Under the pieces are notes generated by a model, which searched no databases, was not told the origin of the DNA, and was given only the letters and a program-made list of their open reading frames with translations. 64,000 bases of DNA from Cladochytrium replicatum (taxonomy: Eukaryota; Chytridiomycota; Chytridiomycetes; Cladochytriales; Cladochytriaceae). Positions 45,796 to 58,452 of this stretch are shown here, one piece after another. Position numbers and translations under genes: made by a program. How positions within the stretch are numbered: the stretch's first letter is position 1; every line of letters begins with the position of its first letter. Where the stretch lies: positions 1-64,000 of the forward strand of contig JAHLKD010000103.1 of assembly GCA_025526935.1 (NCBI GenBank). The letters are read 5' to 3'.

Positions 45796-46160
45796 ATCAT
45801 TTCCGACAGATCACAATCCGGATGCTACACTACAATATTCAATATGTTTTCAGCTGAAACGCTAAATTATTCTTGCCTTGCAGATGAAGGTGACAACTAA
45901 TGTTGATGTTAGTTTTGGGGAGAGTGTGAGAGTGCATGCGTGTGATGCATGCACGTGGTTTGTGTTTTGTTTAAATGTGTATGTGTTGAGGTGTTATCTT
46001 GTATTTATTATGTTGGTAGAACATGAACTCAACGCCTCACTGGGGGCACTTTCAAAAAGATTATATGGTAAAGGTGTTCATGTATGGTTTTATGCTTTTG
46101 GGAGCCAATGTACCACCGGATACACGTGGCCTCTATGCAGAGCCCCTAAAAGAGAACATT
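45790..46160. repeat. NLR-cluster spacer repeat, copy C
   Basis: Third copy of the block found at 9378-9728 and 44255-44650. Its right part overlaps the 3' flank of the NLR pseudogene at 46352-50973, where homology with the other duplication arm ends. Confidence 0.8.
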
Positions 46161-46351
46161 AGTCACACATATCAGATATGTATCTGTAACCAACTGTTCG
46201 TTTCCTGTCTGCTCCTAACGTTCAGAAGTGGACAAAAGCTTCATCGCATAACAGCTTTATTGTGGATAGTCACAAACAATAAACAGATGGGGAAAGACAA
46301 AGCATAACATGGAGAAGTTCATAGTGAGCACAACATACCATTCCACAAAGT

Positions 46352-49300
46352 TTAACTAGACACATCACTAAGAAACTTAAGCAATGCTACTATATATGCA
46401 TGATCTGCTGGAATGCACTTCAAATATATCTGCACTGCTTTATCTACACACCTTTGCATTCCTTTCATGCCTACCATTTTGTAATAGCACACACCCATAC
46501 TGTGTAATGTGATGGCAACTGAAGGGTGCTCTCATGTTCTGTATACTTTAACTTTGATTGCAAGATCCTCTTCATACAGTTGCATTGCTTTGGCATAGTC
46601 ACCTTGACTTCTTGCAATCTATCCTATACAGTTGAGTGTTGTGGCCACTGATGTATGCTCTCATGTTCCATATGCTTTCACATATATTGCAAGAGACTCT
46701 TCATCAGTTGCATTGCTTTGGCATAGCCACCTTGACTTGTTGCAACCTGTCCCATATTGTTGAGTGTTATGGCCACTTCAGCATGTTCTTGTGTTCCATA
46801 TGCTTTCACATATATTGCAAGACACTCTGTTAAAAACCAAGGGCTTCTCCTAGCAGTGGTAGGGCGTTTTAGCTGTACTTTAGCTAGCACAACAGCTCCA
46901 GGTTCCGTCTCTCAGTTGAACATGGGGTGATGATATGCCAAATTCCCTTGTTGCACACAAGCACTCTGTGGCTAATACAAATCAAGGCTGTGATTGCCTA
47001 ACCAGGAAGACTGTGGTGTGTAGGTGTTTGGTTTGTTCCACTGTCTCCTTTATTTATACCTGTGGTGTGTGAGTGTTCGGTTTGTTCCGCTGTCTCAAGG
47101 AACCAGCCACTCTCACACCCACACTAAATATTCGCACACAGAATATTCCACAGAAATTCACACACCATAACAAGAACATTCAACAATTACAATAAAGAAA
47201 ATAAACAGCATGACTGCCCAAAACATAAGTCGACCAATAGCATAAAAAACTTCAACAATGACAATAAAGAAAATAAACAGCATGACTGCCCAAAACATAA
47301 ATCGACCAATAGCATAAAAAACTTCAAGTAAGGACAATAAAGAAAATAAACAGCATGACTGCCCAAAACATGAATCGAGCAAAAAACTCTCAAGCCCAAG
47401 AGAAAAAACCTATTGCGCAAACTAATGGGTAACCCTTCCAAGGATACACAGAATTTAACACACTCTTCATATCGTTGCATTGCTTTGGCATAGTCACCTT
47501 GCCTATCTGCAACCTGTCCCATACAGTTGAGTGTTGTGGCCACTGATGCATGCTCTCATGTTCTATACGCTTTAACTTTGATTGCAAGAGACTCTGCATA
47601 CAGTTGCATTGCTTTGGCATAGTCACCTTGCGTATGTGCAACCTGTCCCATACAGTTGAGTGTAGTGGCCACTGATGCATGCTCTCGTGTTTCATATGCT
47701 TTAACTTCGATTGCAAGACACTCTTCATACAGTTGCATTGCTTTGGCATAGTCACCCTGACTATGTGCAACCTGTCCCATACAGTTGAGTGTAGTGGCCA
47801 CATATGCATGCTCTCGTGTTCTATACGCTTTAACTTGGATTGCAAGACACTCTTCATACAGTTGCATTGCTTTGGCATAGTCACCTTGACTATCTGCAAC
47901 CTGTCCCATACTGTTGAGTGTTACAGCCACTTCAGCATGCTCTTGTGTTCCATATGCTTTAACATATATTGCAAGACACTCTTCATACAGTTGCATTGCT
48001 TTGGCATAGTCACCTTGACTAGATGCAACCTGTCCCATACTGTTGAGTGTTACAGCCACTGATGCATGCTCTCGTGTTCCGTATGCTTTAACATATATTG
48101 CAAGACACTCTTCATACAGTTGCATTGCTTTGGCATAGTCACCTTGACTATCTGCAACCTGTCCCATACTGCCGAGTGTTGAGGCCACTGATGCATGCTC
48201 TCGTGTTCCGTATGCTTTAACATATATTGCAAGACACTCTTCATACAGTTGCATTGCTTTGGCATAGTCACCTTGACTATCTGCAACCTGTCCCATACAG
48301 CCGAGTGTTGTAGCCACATTAGCATGCTCTCGTGTTCCGTATGCTTTAACATATATTGCAAGACACTCTTCATACAGTTGCATTGCTTTTGCATATTTGC
48401 CCTGCCTTAATGAAACTACTCCCATGCTGTTTAGTGTCGAAGCAGTATGTTTATGTTCAAGTGTATTGTAATGTGCCACTCTTCTTGAGTACATATCCTC
48501 CAATATATCCATGCACTGGGTGTAATATCCAACAAATAGGCAGAAGGATTGACATTTCCATTGTACATCATCTAATGCGCCAAATGACTCTGAAGGGCTG
48601 TCAACTGAATCTGGGTGAATCTTTGTTGCTGCTGCCTCTATGTGGGAGACGAGCACTGTTGCTAACGGAATCTTTGAACTTTCAAACTGATCGTCAATTT
48701 CTGGTGGAAATAATGTGAGCAACGATTGTAGAGATATTTGTGTTAACTGAGATCTTGTTGAGAATAATGTTTCTGGCATAACAACTTGCTGAATAAGTGA
48801 ATGAGTTGTCAGCATATTGTTGGCCGAGTTGTAGACAAGCGACTGACTACGCAATTGCCGAAGCAATAAAAGAGCATTGAAATCTGAATTTGCAGTGCCT
48901 TCAAATTTGCATTTAGATAATAATAATACAACTTGGTTGACAAGGTCAAATGGAATATCACGACTGCCGTAGAATGAAAGAACTTGCATAAGCAATGATG
49001 CAGCAGGCCCAATTGTGTCAAGACCTGCCTTGACAATTGCTGACAGTGACAAAGATACAATGCCAACTCTGGAATCAGGATCTTGAGGCAGATAACTATT
49101 GATCATACAACAAGATCAGAGAAGCTACACTGCTGTCTTTCCATGAATGCAGCAGCTTGCTCGGCTGCAAGGGGAAGCCCATCAATGTGGTCAAGAAGTT
49201 TGTCGAGAGCAAAACACTCACTCTGACTTGAAATGAGGTACTGATATTTTTTCCTCAATCGCTGCATCAAGAATTCCTCAGATACATCACTTGACCAAGT

Positions 49301-50973
49301 TTCAACTTGAATACTTTTGACTAGTGGATCAACCCACTTTCTCATCTTCACTTCCAAACTGCTATTGGATCGGGAAGTTACCAGGACATCCCCTCTCAAT
49401 ATCACAGAGCCTAAAACTTGATCAAGCACTGATTCATCATCGACATTGTCAAGGATAAGTAGGTAGCAATGAATCCTGGACAGTTTGTCACTCATGAACC
49501 GAACAAGATCTTCAGGAGTAATAGTTTCAAAGGTTGTCAGGTGAAAGTGTGAACCAGCATAACCACGCAGAGCAGATATTGCAGTTGCAGCTGTGTTGCA
49601 GGGAATCCAAAAGATTGAATCATAAGACATTCGATGTTGTTTGGCATATTGGAGTGCAATGCTCGATTTGCCCATGCCGCCTTGTGCAACCAGAATAGCT
49701 GCACCATAATTAACAATTTGCATCTGAACTTCTGACAATATATTGCTACGTCCAACAAAATGCAAAGGAGGCTCTGGCAATCTCAAATTGTCTAGTGGGA
49801 GTAATAATTAGTTGGTGCACTATTAATTAGCAAGTAGCAAACCTGATGTAACCTCCGACAGAGGTCTCACTAAGTCAATTACATTGTACGCAACCTCATA
49901 CAGCTTTCCTTCAATAGGAGTAAGATGAATGCAGTTGTTTTGAAAAAGCCTTGATATAGTGTCACAAAGAGCTTTGCCTGACCTGCTCTGATTGATAACA
50001 AATGCATCTGGAGAGAAGACACTGACAAGCTGATCATTTGAGAATGACTGCAGTACTGGATCAAACTTGGGAAGTTTGGTGAATGCAACAACATTCTCGT
50101 CTCCGTCAATGGTGTCTAGGAGCACAGGACACAGCCGAACATTGGGTGAATTTTCCGCAAGTTCAATCCCCTTTTCGATCTCTATCAGTACATTATCTTC
50201 CTTGCTGTGATTTTGGAAATTCGATCAGCACATTCTACCAGTCCGTTGTTGCAACATACCCAGCAAGAACATTCTGGTTCATTGTCCTGAAAGATTCGGC
50301 GCTGAGAAGGTAAACGATGACCAGGCTCTGCTGTAAGCCATTGACGAACCCTTCTCTCCAGTTCTGGGCATCATTAAGACATTTCTGATCCCAGAAAACG
50401 CTCATTTTGTTGCCCAAGCGCCGCTTCCCAACTTTCTCCAAGTACGGCACCAGGGTCTTCACAAGGTCGCCTTCGTTGTCGCGACGATACGAGACGAAAA
50501 TATCATGACTGGCCGTCCGATGCTCTTTGCATATCCATTTAGTCGTCATAGGAGGTACAGGAACTTGCAGCGGTAACGATGAATTGGCGATCTAAGCGTT
50601 TATGTGATGAGTAAAATAAGCATGACAAGAGAATGCAACTTACCTCGCGCACTCGCCATTCGACAAAAACTCGGGACTTGGACATTAGAGCGTTGGCAAC
50701 ATCGCGATTGTCCAAAACGGACAGCTTTTCACCAGCGGTGCTGATAAGAAAGTGTGGCGAATGTCCATCGAAGCGGTGGCCGGCCAGGGCGAGTTTTGAG
50801 ACGGCAGCGGCGGCAAAGTCACTGAAGGTGATGTCGAGTGGCAATTCCAACTGCACGAGCACGGTGTCATTGGTAAGAGGGCTGAGAGATTGCACCGTCA
50901 CAATCGCTGGGTCCTTCTTCGCCGTCTTGGCCGTCTTGTCCTTCGTGTTGAACAGCTTGTTGAGTGCCTTCAT
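46352..50973 (-). pseudogene. NLR gene (TIR, NB-ARC, TPR) broken by frameshift and insertion
   Basis: Exons 50644-50973, 50260-50591, 49843-50204 and 49791 downwards match the intact NLR at 3768-8011, with the same intron positions and the TIR, P-loop and GLPL motifs conserved. A net one-base loss near 49104 (GTATGATC where the intact copy has GTACGTATC) shifts the frame after FSDLVV and removes the end of NB-ARC and the TPRs from the product. A 631-bp mobile element also splits the TPR array at 46829-47459. TPR units here read ECLAI and mostly YVKAYGT, whereas the intact copy has ESLAI/EDLAI, so each array has been homogenised separately. The distal TPR part (46352-46828) contains more frame breaks. 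Confidence 0.9.
46829..47459 (+). mobile_element. GTTAAA-ended small element, copy C, with exact 7-bp target duplication
   Basis: The element starts GTTAAAAACCAAGGGCTTCT and ends GAATTTAAC. ACACTCT flanks it on both sides (46822-46828 and 47460-47466), and joining the flanks restores the TPR coding sequence. It contains three tandem copies of a roughly 70-bp unit with CAGCATGACTGCCCAAAACAT (near 47208, 47279 and 47353). No transposase is encoded, so it is non-autonomous (MITE-like) with very short terminal inverted repeats. Confidence 0.88.
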
Positions 50974-51549
50974 TTGGCGGTGTTTGGCTGTGGGAAAATG
51001 AATTTGCGGTTACATTGGAGAATGTTTGCGATGGGGTGATGAACATATCATTCTATTGCCGACAAGAATTTAGAGTATCTCGAAAAATCCAATGAAGTCC
51101 TGAGCGAGTCGTTACAGGCGCAAAAAGTATAGGAATGAGGGTCATTAACGTTTGTTGTCTGGTCCATGAGAAGCTTGATTTGTGGCATTCAGCTTGGCGA
51201 TGTCGTCAATATGACGAACTACTTCATCCATCAGGACGTGACTGCAGGTGTCTCATTCTTCTACGCTTTTACGGTTATGTTTGACCCTCAATCAACCCCA
51301 AGCTGTGCTTCCTTATCACCGGGTGAAACTAGCTTTCATCCGAACAGTTTTGGTGAGAAATTCGGGTCTTTTCGGCCAGAGATGCATTAATTAACATCAA
51401 CCATATCCAACTGGACATTCCTTCATTTGTTTGGACAATACGGTGAAATGTATTGGTGCTGTTTATGGTGCTATTTGTGGAGTTCCATCATCTGGGGGCC
51501 AACCGCACAGAAAGAGAAGAAATATCTTAAGTTGACTCCAACGAGCCCG
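50974..51549. promoter_or_regulatory. 5' flank of the NLR pseudogene
   Basis: Counterpart of 3183-3767. It links the stop codon of the MATH gene to the NLR start on the same strand. No recognisable element beyond the homology itself. Confidence 0.45.
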
Positions 51550-54500
51550 TCATTGCTGGGCTTCAGATTCGCTATCCTCTCCTGCACCAGCACCGCTAAG
51601 GCCATCTCCATTTGCAGTGATGATAATGGTCTCCTCCCCAATCAACTCCTCGGCGACATCAGCGAACAGAGCACGTTCTTCTTCTGCCTCCGAGGTTTGA
51701 TCTTCAGATGTCAGCTTATGTTCACTGTTAAGAACAGAACCTTCGTAGTCTTTTTCATCGCTGTTAACGTCAGTTTCCCCGTTGTTTTCTCCACTACCCC
51801 CAAAACCTTCGTCAGTGCCAGCTCCCGCATTTTCGTCAGACGTCATTTCAGCTACAACTCGCTCGGCCCCGTCCGCTGCATCAGCTGCTACTTGCTCTGC
51901 TGGAGTACTTTCCGTCTCAGCATGTAGCCGTTCAGCCTCCTCAGCAGCGACACGCGCAGCTTCCGCCGCTGCAACCATCTCAGCTTCCGCCGCTGCAACC
52001 CTCTCAGCTTCCGCCGCTGCAACTCGCTCGGCTTCCGCAGCGACACGCGCAGCTTCCTCTGCTGCAACTCTTTCGGCTTCCGCAGCGACACGCGCAGCTT
52101 CTTCTGCCCCAACCCTCTCGGCTTCCGCAGCGACACGCGCAGCTTCCGCGATGGCTTCCTGTTCAGAAGCGACTCGTGCCGCTTCCTCCACTTTCAATCT
52201 TTCCGCTTCCGCAGCCCGTGCCACCTCTTCTGCTAATCGTTCAGCCTCGGCAGCGACACGGGCAGCTTCTTGTGCCTCGGCTTCAGCAGCTAAACGTGCC
52301 GCCTCTTTCTGTGCTTCTAATTCCGCTGCGACACGGTCCGCTTCTTGAGCTCTTCGCTGGTCGGCCTCTTCGTTTGCTGCCTTTTCAGCCTCTGCGGCCA
52401 AGCGACCTGCGTCCTCAGAACCAACTCGTTCCGTCGCTCTGTCTTCTTGCACAGAGGCCAGCCTTTCAACTTCTGCTCCATCTTCGTCTGACACGGCAAT
52501 TGTAGCTTGTTCCCTGTCCTCATCAACACCATTCAAGTTCGGCTCTTTTTCCAACTTCAGCTCCTCTTCAGCTTGTCTCCGTGACTCCTCCAATTGTCGA
52601 TCTCGTTCGGCAATCGCCTCAGCCCTCATTCTTTCTATCTCCTCCTCTACCATTTTCTGCCGCTCAAGATCAACCACTGCATGAACCGGACCAGCGGCGT
52701 TGCTGCTGCTAGCCTCGGGCGAAGATGCCACTTTCGAGAAAATTTGCTTCTTCGCAGCTACCACAGTCCGCGAAATTCTAGGAAGGGCTGCATGTACTAG
52801 GGCAGATGCTCCATCGAGTACGTTGTGCCCGTGGTCCAATACCCACTTTGGCCCACCATTAGCTTCGTAGACTCCCCGGAAAGATCTCCAAGCTGGAGCG
52901 ACGTGCTCATGACAAAGCTCAGCGACAAGGATACCTGTGTGAGACTGACTGAACTTCGATCCCTGAGGTGGGTTACACGAAGCATACAGGGTAGTGACCA
53001 GAAGTGAGCTTGCGAATACGGACAAAAGGAACAGTGACAGCAAGGTGTTGAAAATAGATCCAATCTTTGGAACGTTTTGGTTAGATCCATTCATTTGTGA
53101 ACCAAGCTGTACATACCGTGGCCTGCAAACCAAGACCTTTCTTTACATCCTGTGCACGCGCTTGCGGACCCCACGGCGAATCATTCGCATCTTTCGGTAC
53201 AGGCGTCCACATTCCCGATTTGTTCCCGTCACCAGATTCAGTGACATCATGACTGGCAGCTGGAGCTGTGCCATCCTGCGGCTTCGGAGCCCAGCCAGGT
53301 TGTTGTGCGGTAATTTTCGCCTCAGGATTATCATCCTCGACAGCAGGAATGCCGGGCATCATGATGTTGCCTCCATCATACCCTCCTTGTGTCGGCGGAA
53401 GAGATAGACCGGCAGTTGCTCCGGCCCCCGGTCGTCCAGCTCGACGAGCTCGCATCCCTGCGCCAGCGGTTGCATCTCCCGACATCGGCGGTGGAGGTAA
53501 ACCGCTGGGCATTTTTGGCGGTCCTGCCGCACCAGATCCGGATTTCCTGCGCTCCAATAATGCGGTTGAATCTTCGGTCATAGGGGCAATCAACTCAGGT
53601 TCAATTGTGCGCTTTGCGGTCTCCGTGACCACTACGGGTGCTGCGACTCCTTCGAGATCGACTGGTTCCGCCTGAACAATCTGTAATTCATCGACGACCG
53701 CTTCGGAGGCGACGTTCTCAACACTGCCCTGCTGTTGCCCGTGTTCAAATCCATTGGCCGATTCTCCTGAATAACCATATCCATTGGCGTACTCTGCACC
53801 GTAATTTGTCTGTCCATCTGGGTAAGAAGGCTGCGCTCCGTCAACATACGTTCCATCCCCGTAAGTTGCCTGCGTTCCGTACGATGCATCCCCGTAAGCT
53901 TGCTGGTTTCCATAGCTTCCATCTCCATACGTCTGTGCATAGCTTCCATCCGCATATCCCTGCTGTTGGGAATAATAATTGTTGTAGTACGCCTGCTGCT
54001 GTTGATACAATGCATACGCTTGCTGGTTGTCCGGCGACTGCATGCTGACGCTCGAGTGAGCTCCCGCTGAAGCAATCGACATGCTGCGACCTTGGAGGTA
54101 AGGAGCTGCCGGGGAGGAGCCATAGCCGGCATATCCTGCTACGCTGCCTGATGTGCTCGCAGCTCCTCCGGCTGCGAAGAATCCAAACCCTTCCAAGGCT
54201 GTCCGTGCTGCCGCCATCTTATTCTTTGTGTCGCTAAGTTCAGCTCTCAGTGTCTCCACCTCTGCCTGCAGAGCTGCGGTATCACCATTAGCCGCCTTCG
54301 GACCAGGAGATACGGTTATCTGTCCTTCACAATCATTCATAGATATTCCTCCCGCCTCTTGAACTAGCTTAACAACGTTACCAAACAGTGTCCTCAACGC
54401 CTGCGGGTCCTCCAGCCGCGCCCGCGACTCCATTAGCTCAGCAAGCACACTCGACAGCTCTTTTTTCACCCGAGTGAGCTCAGCCTCGGTGTGATCACCA

Positions 54501-57500
54501 GACGAAACAATCACATCCATGGGCGTTTTCGTTTCAGCGTCCACCAAAGAAGCGCGGGCGACTTCCAACTCTGCTTGCACCATCGCCAGCTCAGCAGACA
54601 TTGCAGCCTTCTCCACCTCTGTTTCGGGTGACTCGCCAACGCCAGTAGTATCCGATAGGGCGACTCGAGCAGCTGCGCACTCGGTTCTTACATGTTCCAA
54701 AGCAGCTCGCAGAGCTTTAACGCTCGTGTATGTTCCTCCCTCCCCAACTTCGTCATCGTCTTCCTCTGCCAACGCTTCCTCCTCCTCATCTTCGTCGACA
54801 TCCTCGGCATCCTCGGCATCCTCTTGTGATTCCTGTTCATCCTTCCGCGACGAAAACGAACGCTGGTGTTTAATGGCCTGGCGGCCCTTCTTGCCGGCAT
54901 ATCGCAATAGAACCTCGGCGCGCTCCAGTTTGGCCACCTCTGCCTCCCCAAGAGTGGCCTCGATCTTCTCCTGAGATGCAGCAACAAGCGCCTTTTGTGA
55001 CACCAGCTCGGCTTTCAAAGAAACAATCTCCCTCTTTAACCTGCCATTCAACTCGGCAGCATGAAGAGCCTTCGGAGGACGAGGTGGCATAAGAACAGTG
55101 ACGTCGGTGGTAAATTGGACTGCCTTGTTCTGGCCAACCAAAACATTCTCCAACCGCCGTTCAACGTGTACCGCCTGAACTCCATAGCTTCGCTTCTCGA
55201 TGCTACCGGTTTGTGTGTCCTTATACTCAACAACTCGACTTCGACGCCCTTCTTTCGGCTGTTCGGGTACTATGAGGGGCACGTAAGACTCTTGCACTTT
55301 CCGTGTGCTTTCCTTCTTCCTCGGCGGACCCATGTAACTCTGATCCGCTTCATCAGGAACTGTCTGCTCTTGTTCGTCTCGGGAAATTACTGCTGGTTCA
55401 TATTGAACCATGACGGGCTTCAGGTCGACTACCTCCGTGTCGCTGAAATCCAAATCAACCGCATCTTCATCCCATCCATCTTCCTCCTTATCTTCCGCGA
55501 CCTCTTCTGTGGTAACGGCGGAATAGGTCAATGAGGGTGCAAGCATCGCTACAATAGACGATCGAACAGAGTTGGGCGAGCCCTGATGCAATGGCTCTTG
55601 AGCGATTGGCTCGGTTCCAACGGCTGTGGAAGTTGTTGACGCTGAAGAAGTGGTAAAAGTATTGACGCCGGCATCTGCTACGTACACTTCGTCCTCCTCA
55701 ACCTCGACGGGCGCCGCCGGAACTGAAACGAGGTCTTGTGAAGGTGGATCAAATGTGAACACATCTTCCAAGGTCCTCGATCCATGATGGTTCACAGACG
55801 CTTCAAGACCTGGCGCGTGCAACTCTGTTACTCCAGATTCAGCTCGGTCTACTATAGCGCTGGGGTCATCATCAACCCAAATTTCCTTGTAAACGGGTCC
55901 CTCATCCCACACTCCAGAATCAGTGATCTTTGTCTCCACAACAGGCTGCCCCAGTGCTTCGTCTTCTTCGTCAAGCAGCCCATCGATATCGTCATCGTTC
56001 TCGACTGGTGGAAGCGCTTCAGCGTCCTCAGTAAGCATCCGAGCAAGTATTTTGGCAATCTTTGCCCTGGTTCCCAAGAGCATTCCACGCAAAGAGGTTT
56101 TCTCTTGCGCACCGGAACGCAATCCTTGAAACTCTTGCTGAACCTCCGCAAGCCGTTCTCGCACTCGTTCGGCCTCGGCAACCTTTCTCCGCGCTTCTTC
56201 CAGTTCGGCGGTCACTGCGGCAAACTTTGTTGCGAGACGCCCAGTGTCCAAGGTCGCAACCTCGACCGCTCGTTTGGCCTCATCCAACTCTCCCTTCAAT
56301 GCTCTCGCAGCTCTTTCGTTATCGGTGCGCACACTTTGTAGCTCTTCTTTCGCAGTCGTTGCTTCTGACTGCGCTTGCTCGGCTGCCCGTGCTCTATTCG
56401 CAAGTTCCTCCGACTGAGTGCGCAACTGTGTTTTCAACGATTCATTCTCAGCTTGAAGGGTTCGCACTTCTTCGCCAGAAACACCGTCCGGGACTCTGCT
56501 CGCTCCATGCGCCTCATCGTCCCACACCACCTCCACATCCATAGTGAGGCCGCCGTACCAGTCGATGGCCTCCTGAAGCCTCGCAAGTTCGAACATCTGT
56601 GTCCAGCCGCAGCTGACCGATCCTGGAGAAAAGATGTACCCTCCCGTCAACGTTTTCGAAGACACCGAATCGAGAGGGTCGGTGGCATTCGCCCGCCTGA
56701 TCCTCAGAGAGAACGATGTGACCGATCGTGTCCACCTGGACAGAGAACGTTCTGCAGCCGAAGGAACGACATGAAGGAAACAAGAAAGCCACGTTCCTCT
56801 CGCATCCTTGTCGCCGTTAGGAAACAAGTACAGTTGCCATGTTCGATCGGGAGGTCCGAAAACATATGACATGAGCTGCTGCTGAGGAGGCTGTCCAGGT
56901 GCCGCTGCTGCTTCCGCGAGCGCAATTCGATTCGCTTGGTCCTGAAACTGCGGTACCGTCCAACTGTACGTCAAGGATGTTGCCGGCACCAGCGTCTCCC
57001 AGCACACTTCCGCAAGTACGGTGAGCGTTCCGTCGTAGGTCAGCGCATTGGAAATCTGCGCAAGGTCGTACAGCGTAGTGAATCCCCATCCAGGTACCCG
57101 TGCGTCAAATGCCGTGAATGTTTCCGCGGAAGTGTCACTCGCAATGACGTCTGCCCCACGCAATATCTTGATGGAAAAATTCACAATCGGCCGACTCCAT
57201 GCATCTCCGGCTGCCTCTTCCTTATCATTTCTGAGTGGCCTCACGAAAACCCCGAGATATCTGTCCCTACCGTCACTGACTCCTTTGGTATACGCAACCA
57301 TTTGCCATCTGTGTTCTGGGGGTCCAAAGACTGGCGAAACCAACTTTTCATCCGGTTGCGACAAATAGTTCATGATGGGCCAGGTGTATTGGGCCACCAT
57401 GCGGGTTGTGGCTGTTGCCACCGTGATGCTGCTCTCCGGCTGCGGTTGTTCGGTGCCACTTCCATTCTGCTGGTAACCTTGATAGCTTAACGATTCGGTG

Positions 57501-57856
57501 CCGCCGTAGTTTCCGTATGGTTGATAACCATATCCTCCATATGCATCTTGGCCTGGTTGGCCATAATTGTAGTACTCCGGAGCTCCGGGTGCGGCTGTAG
57601 CAGTGGACGATGCCTCGCTAGGAACTGGTGATCCCCTCTCCTCTGTGGCTCCAAAATTCGGATCCGTATTGATGTTGATCGGCTGAGAAAGGTCTGATCC
57701 AAACATTGTGGGCAAGTGTGTGTGATGCTCTTGCAGACAAACGTCGGACGAACGAGAGTCGAAACTCTCCTTTAACAAATGATCTACTGAAGAAAGCAGG
57801 AAAAAGGTCCGTAAGTTCGAATCCGCAGTTTTTTGATTGATCGTTGATGGAGCCAA
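51550..57856 (-). CDS. Large protein: two MATH domains, coiled coils, prion-like stretch, membrane segment
   Basis: Two exons, 53117-57856 and 51550-53064, joined by a 52-nt intron (2084 aa; start at the second Met, 57706, gives 2034 aa and may be the true one). A Gly/Tyr/Gln-rich N-terminus precedes two MATH/TRAF-like beta domains (about 57390-56950 and 56880-56510). Each has the FGPP..W pattern and a GWG/CGW late motif. Then come coiled coils, acidic disordered linkers, another coiled coil (about 55050-54220), a Tyr/Gly/Gln-rich prion-like segment (about 54080-53760), and a Pro-rich part. A single hydrophobic segment (IGSIFNTLLSLFLLSVFASS, right after the intron) follows. The C-terminus is a long Ala/Glu/Arg coiled coil (AARVAAEAER repeats) and an acidic tail. 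MATH domains mediate protein-protein contacts. The combination is unfamiliar to me; a scaffold anchored in a membrane is inference. Confidence 0.85.
51885..52330 (-). repeat. Ala/Glu/Arg coiled-coil coding repeats
   Basis: Tandem degenerate copies of codons for (E/A)AARVAAEAERVA with units of 24-45 nt. The number of units differs between the two duplication arms, and the truncated arm lost frame inside this stretch, so the array is prone to slippage. Confidence 0.75.
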
Positions 57857-58452
57857 TCAGATCAACGCAGAACGAATTCTTTGAGTTTTCGCACTGAGAG
57901 CTCCTTTGCCAAGATACTCTGTGCGCAATTCGGTCCAGCAGTTGCCCTCAGATTACGCCAACGGTCTGCCAAAGGGGCCTCTCCCAGAAATTCCCAAAGC
58001 TCAATCTACCCGCCCAACACAGCATTCAACTTACCTCGTTGAGATCGACTTGGGCAGCAATAAATGAGCAATTCCTTCTAGCTTCTTGTAGCTTTTTTCG
58101 CAAGCTCCGAATGTATAATCTCGTTTCGCAGGATGCTGATGTCCCACCTGTTTAAATGCAAAAGAAACAAACACCGACGCATGCAGTCAGCCATGGCTCA
58201 GCGCAAGCATCCCCGGTGTGGTGCCAGTCCCATATCCGTACCTCTACACACAAATCTCAGTGTGCTCAGCAACAACTCAACCGAACCGTGCGATCTGCGT
58301 GTGTTCACCGTACGCTTTCAGCAGCGAGAGAACACTTTGGAGTGATTTACCAAGCCATTTTGACACCTTCCATGAATTTGAAAACTACTACAATTACCAA
58401 ACATAAAACTGCACACCCAAAAATACACATCCAGAGTCGCTTTCTGTCATCA
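57857..58452. promoter_or_regulatory. Upstream region of the MATH gene
   Basis: About 600 bp between the SLBP stop and the MATH-gene start on the same strand. Open frames here (for example 58133-58345) have no recognisable content. It likely holds the MATH-gene promoter and 5' UTR and the SLBP 3' UTR. Confidence 0.4.

Larger units (their letters stand above)
46110..54149 (-). repeat. Inverted duplication, internal arm
   Basis: Reverse-complement partner of 671-8245. It contains the NLR pseudogene and the 3' half of the MATH-domain gene. The MATH gene continues without interruption to 57856, so this arm shows the ancestral context on that side. The breakpoint at 54149 lies inside the gene. 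Confidence 0.93.

Noticed and set aside
47679-48410. Plus-strand open frames antisense to the NLR TPR region
   Set aside because: They mirror the repeated TPR codons on the opposite strand and have no independent start or domain.
57790-57835. Possible tRNA T-loop (GTTCGAATCC)
   Set aside because: No acceptor stem, D-arm or anticodon arm can be fitted around it; no tRNA gene was found anywhere in the window.
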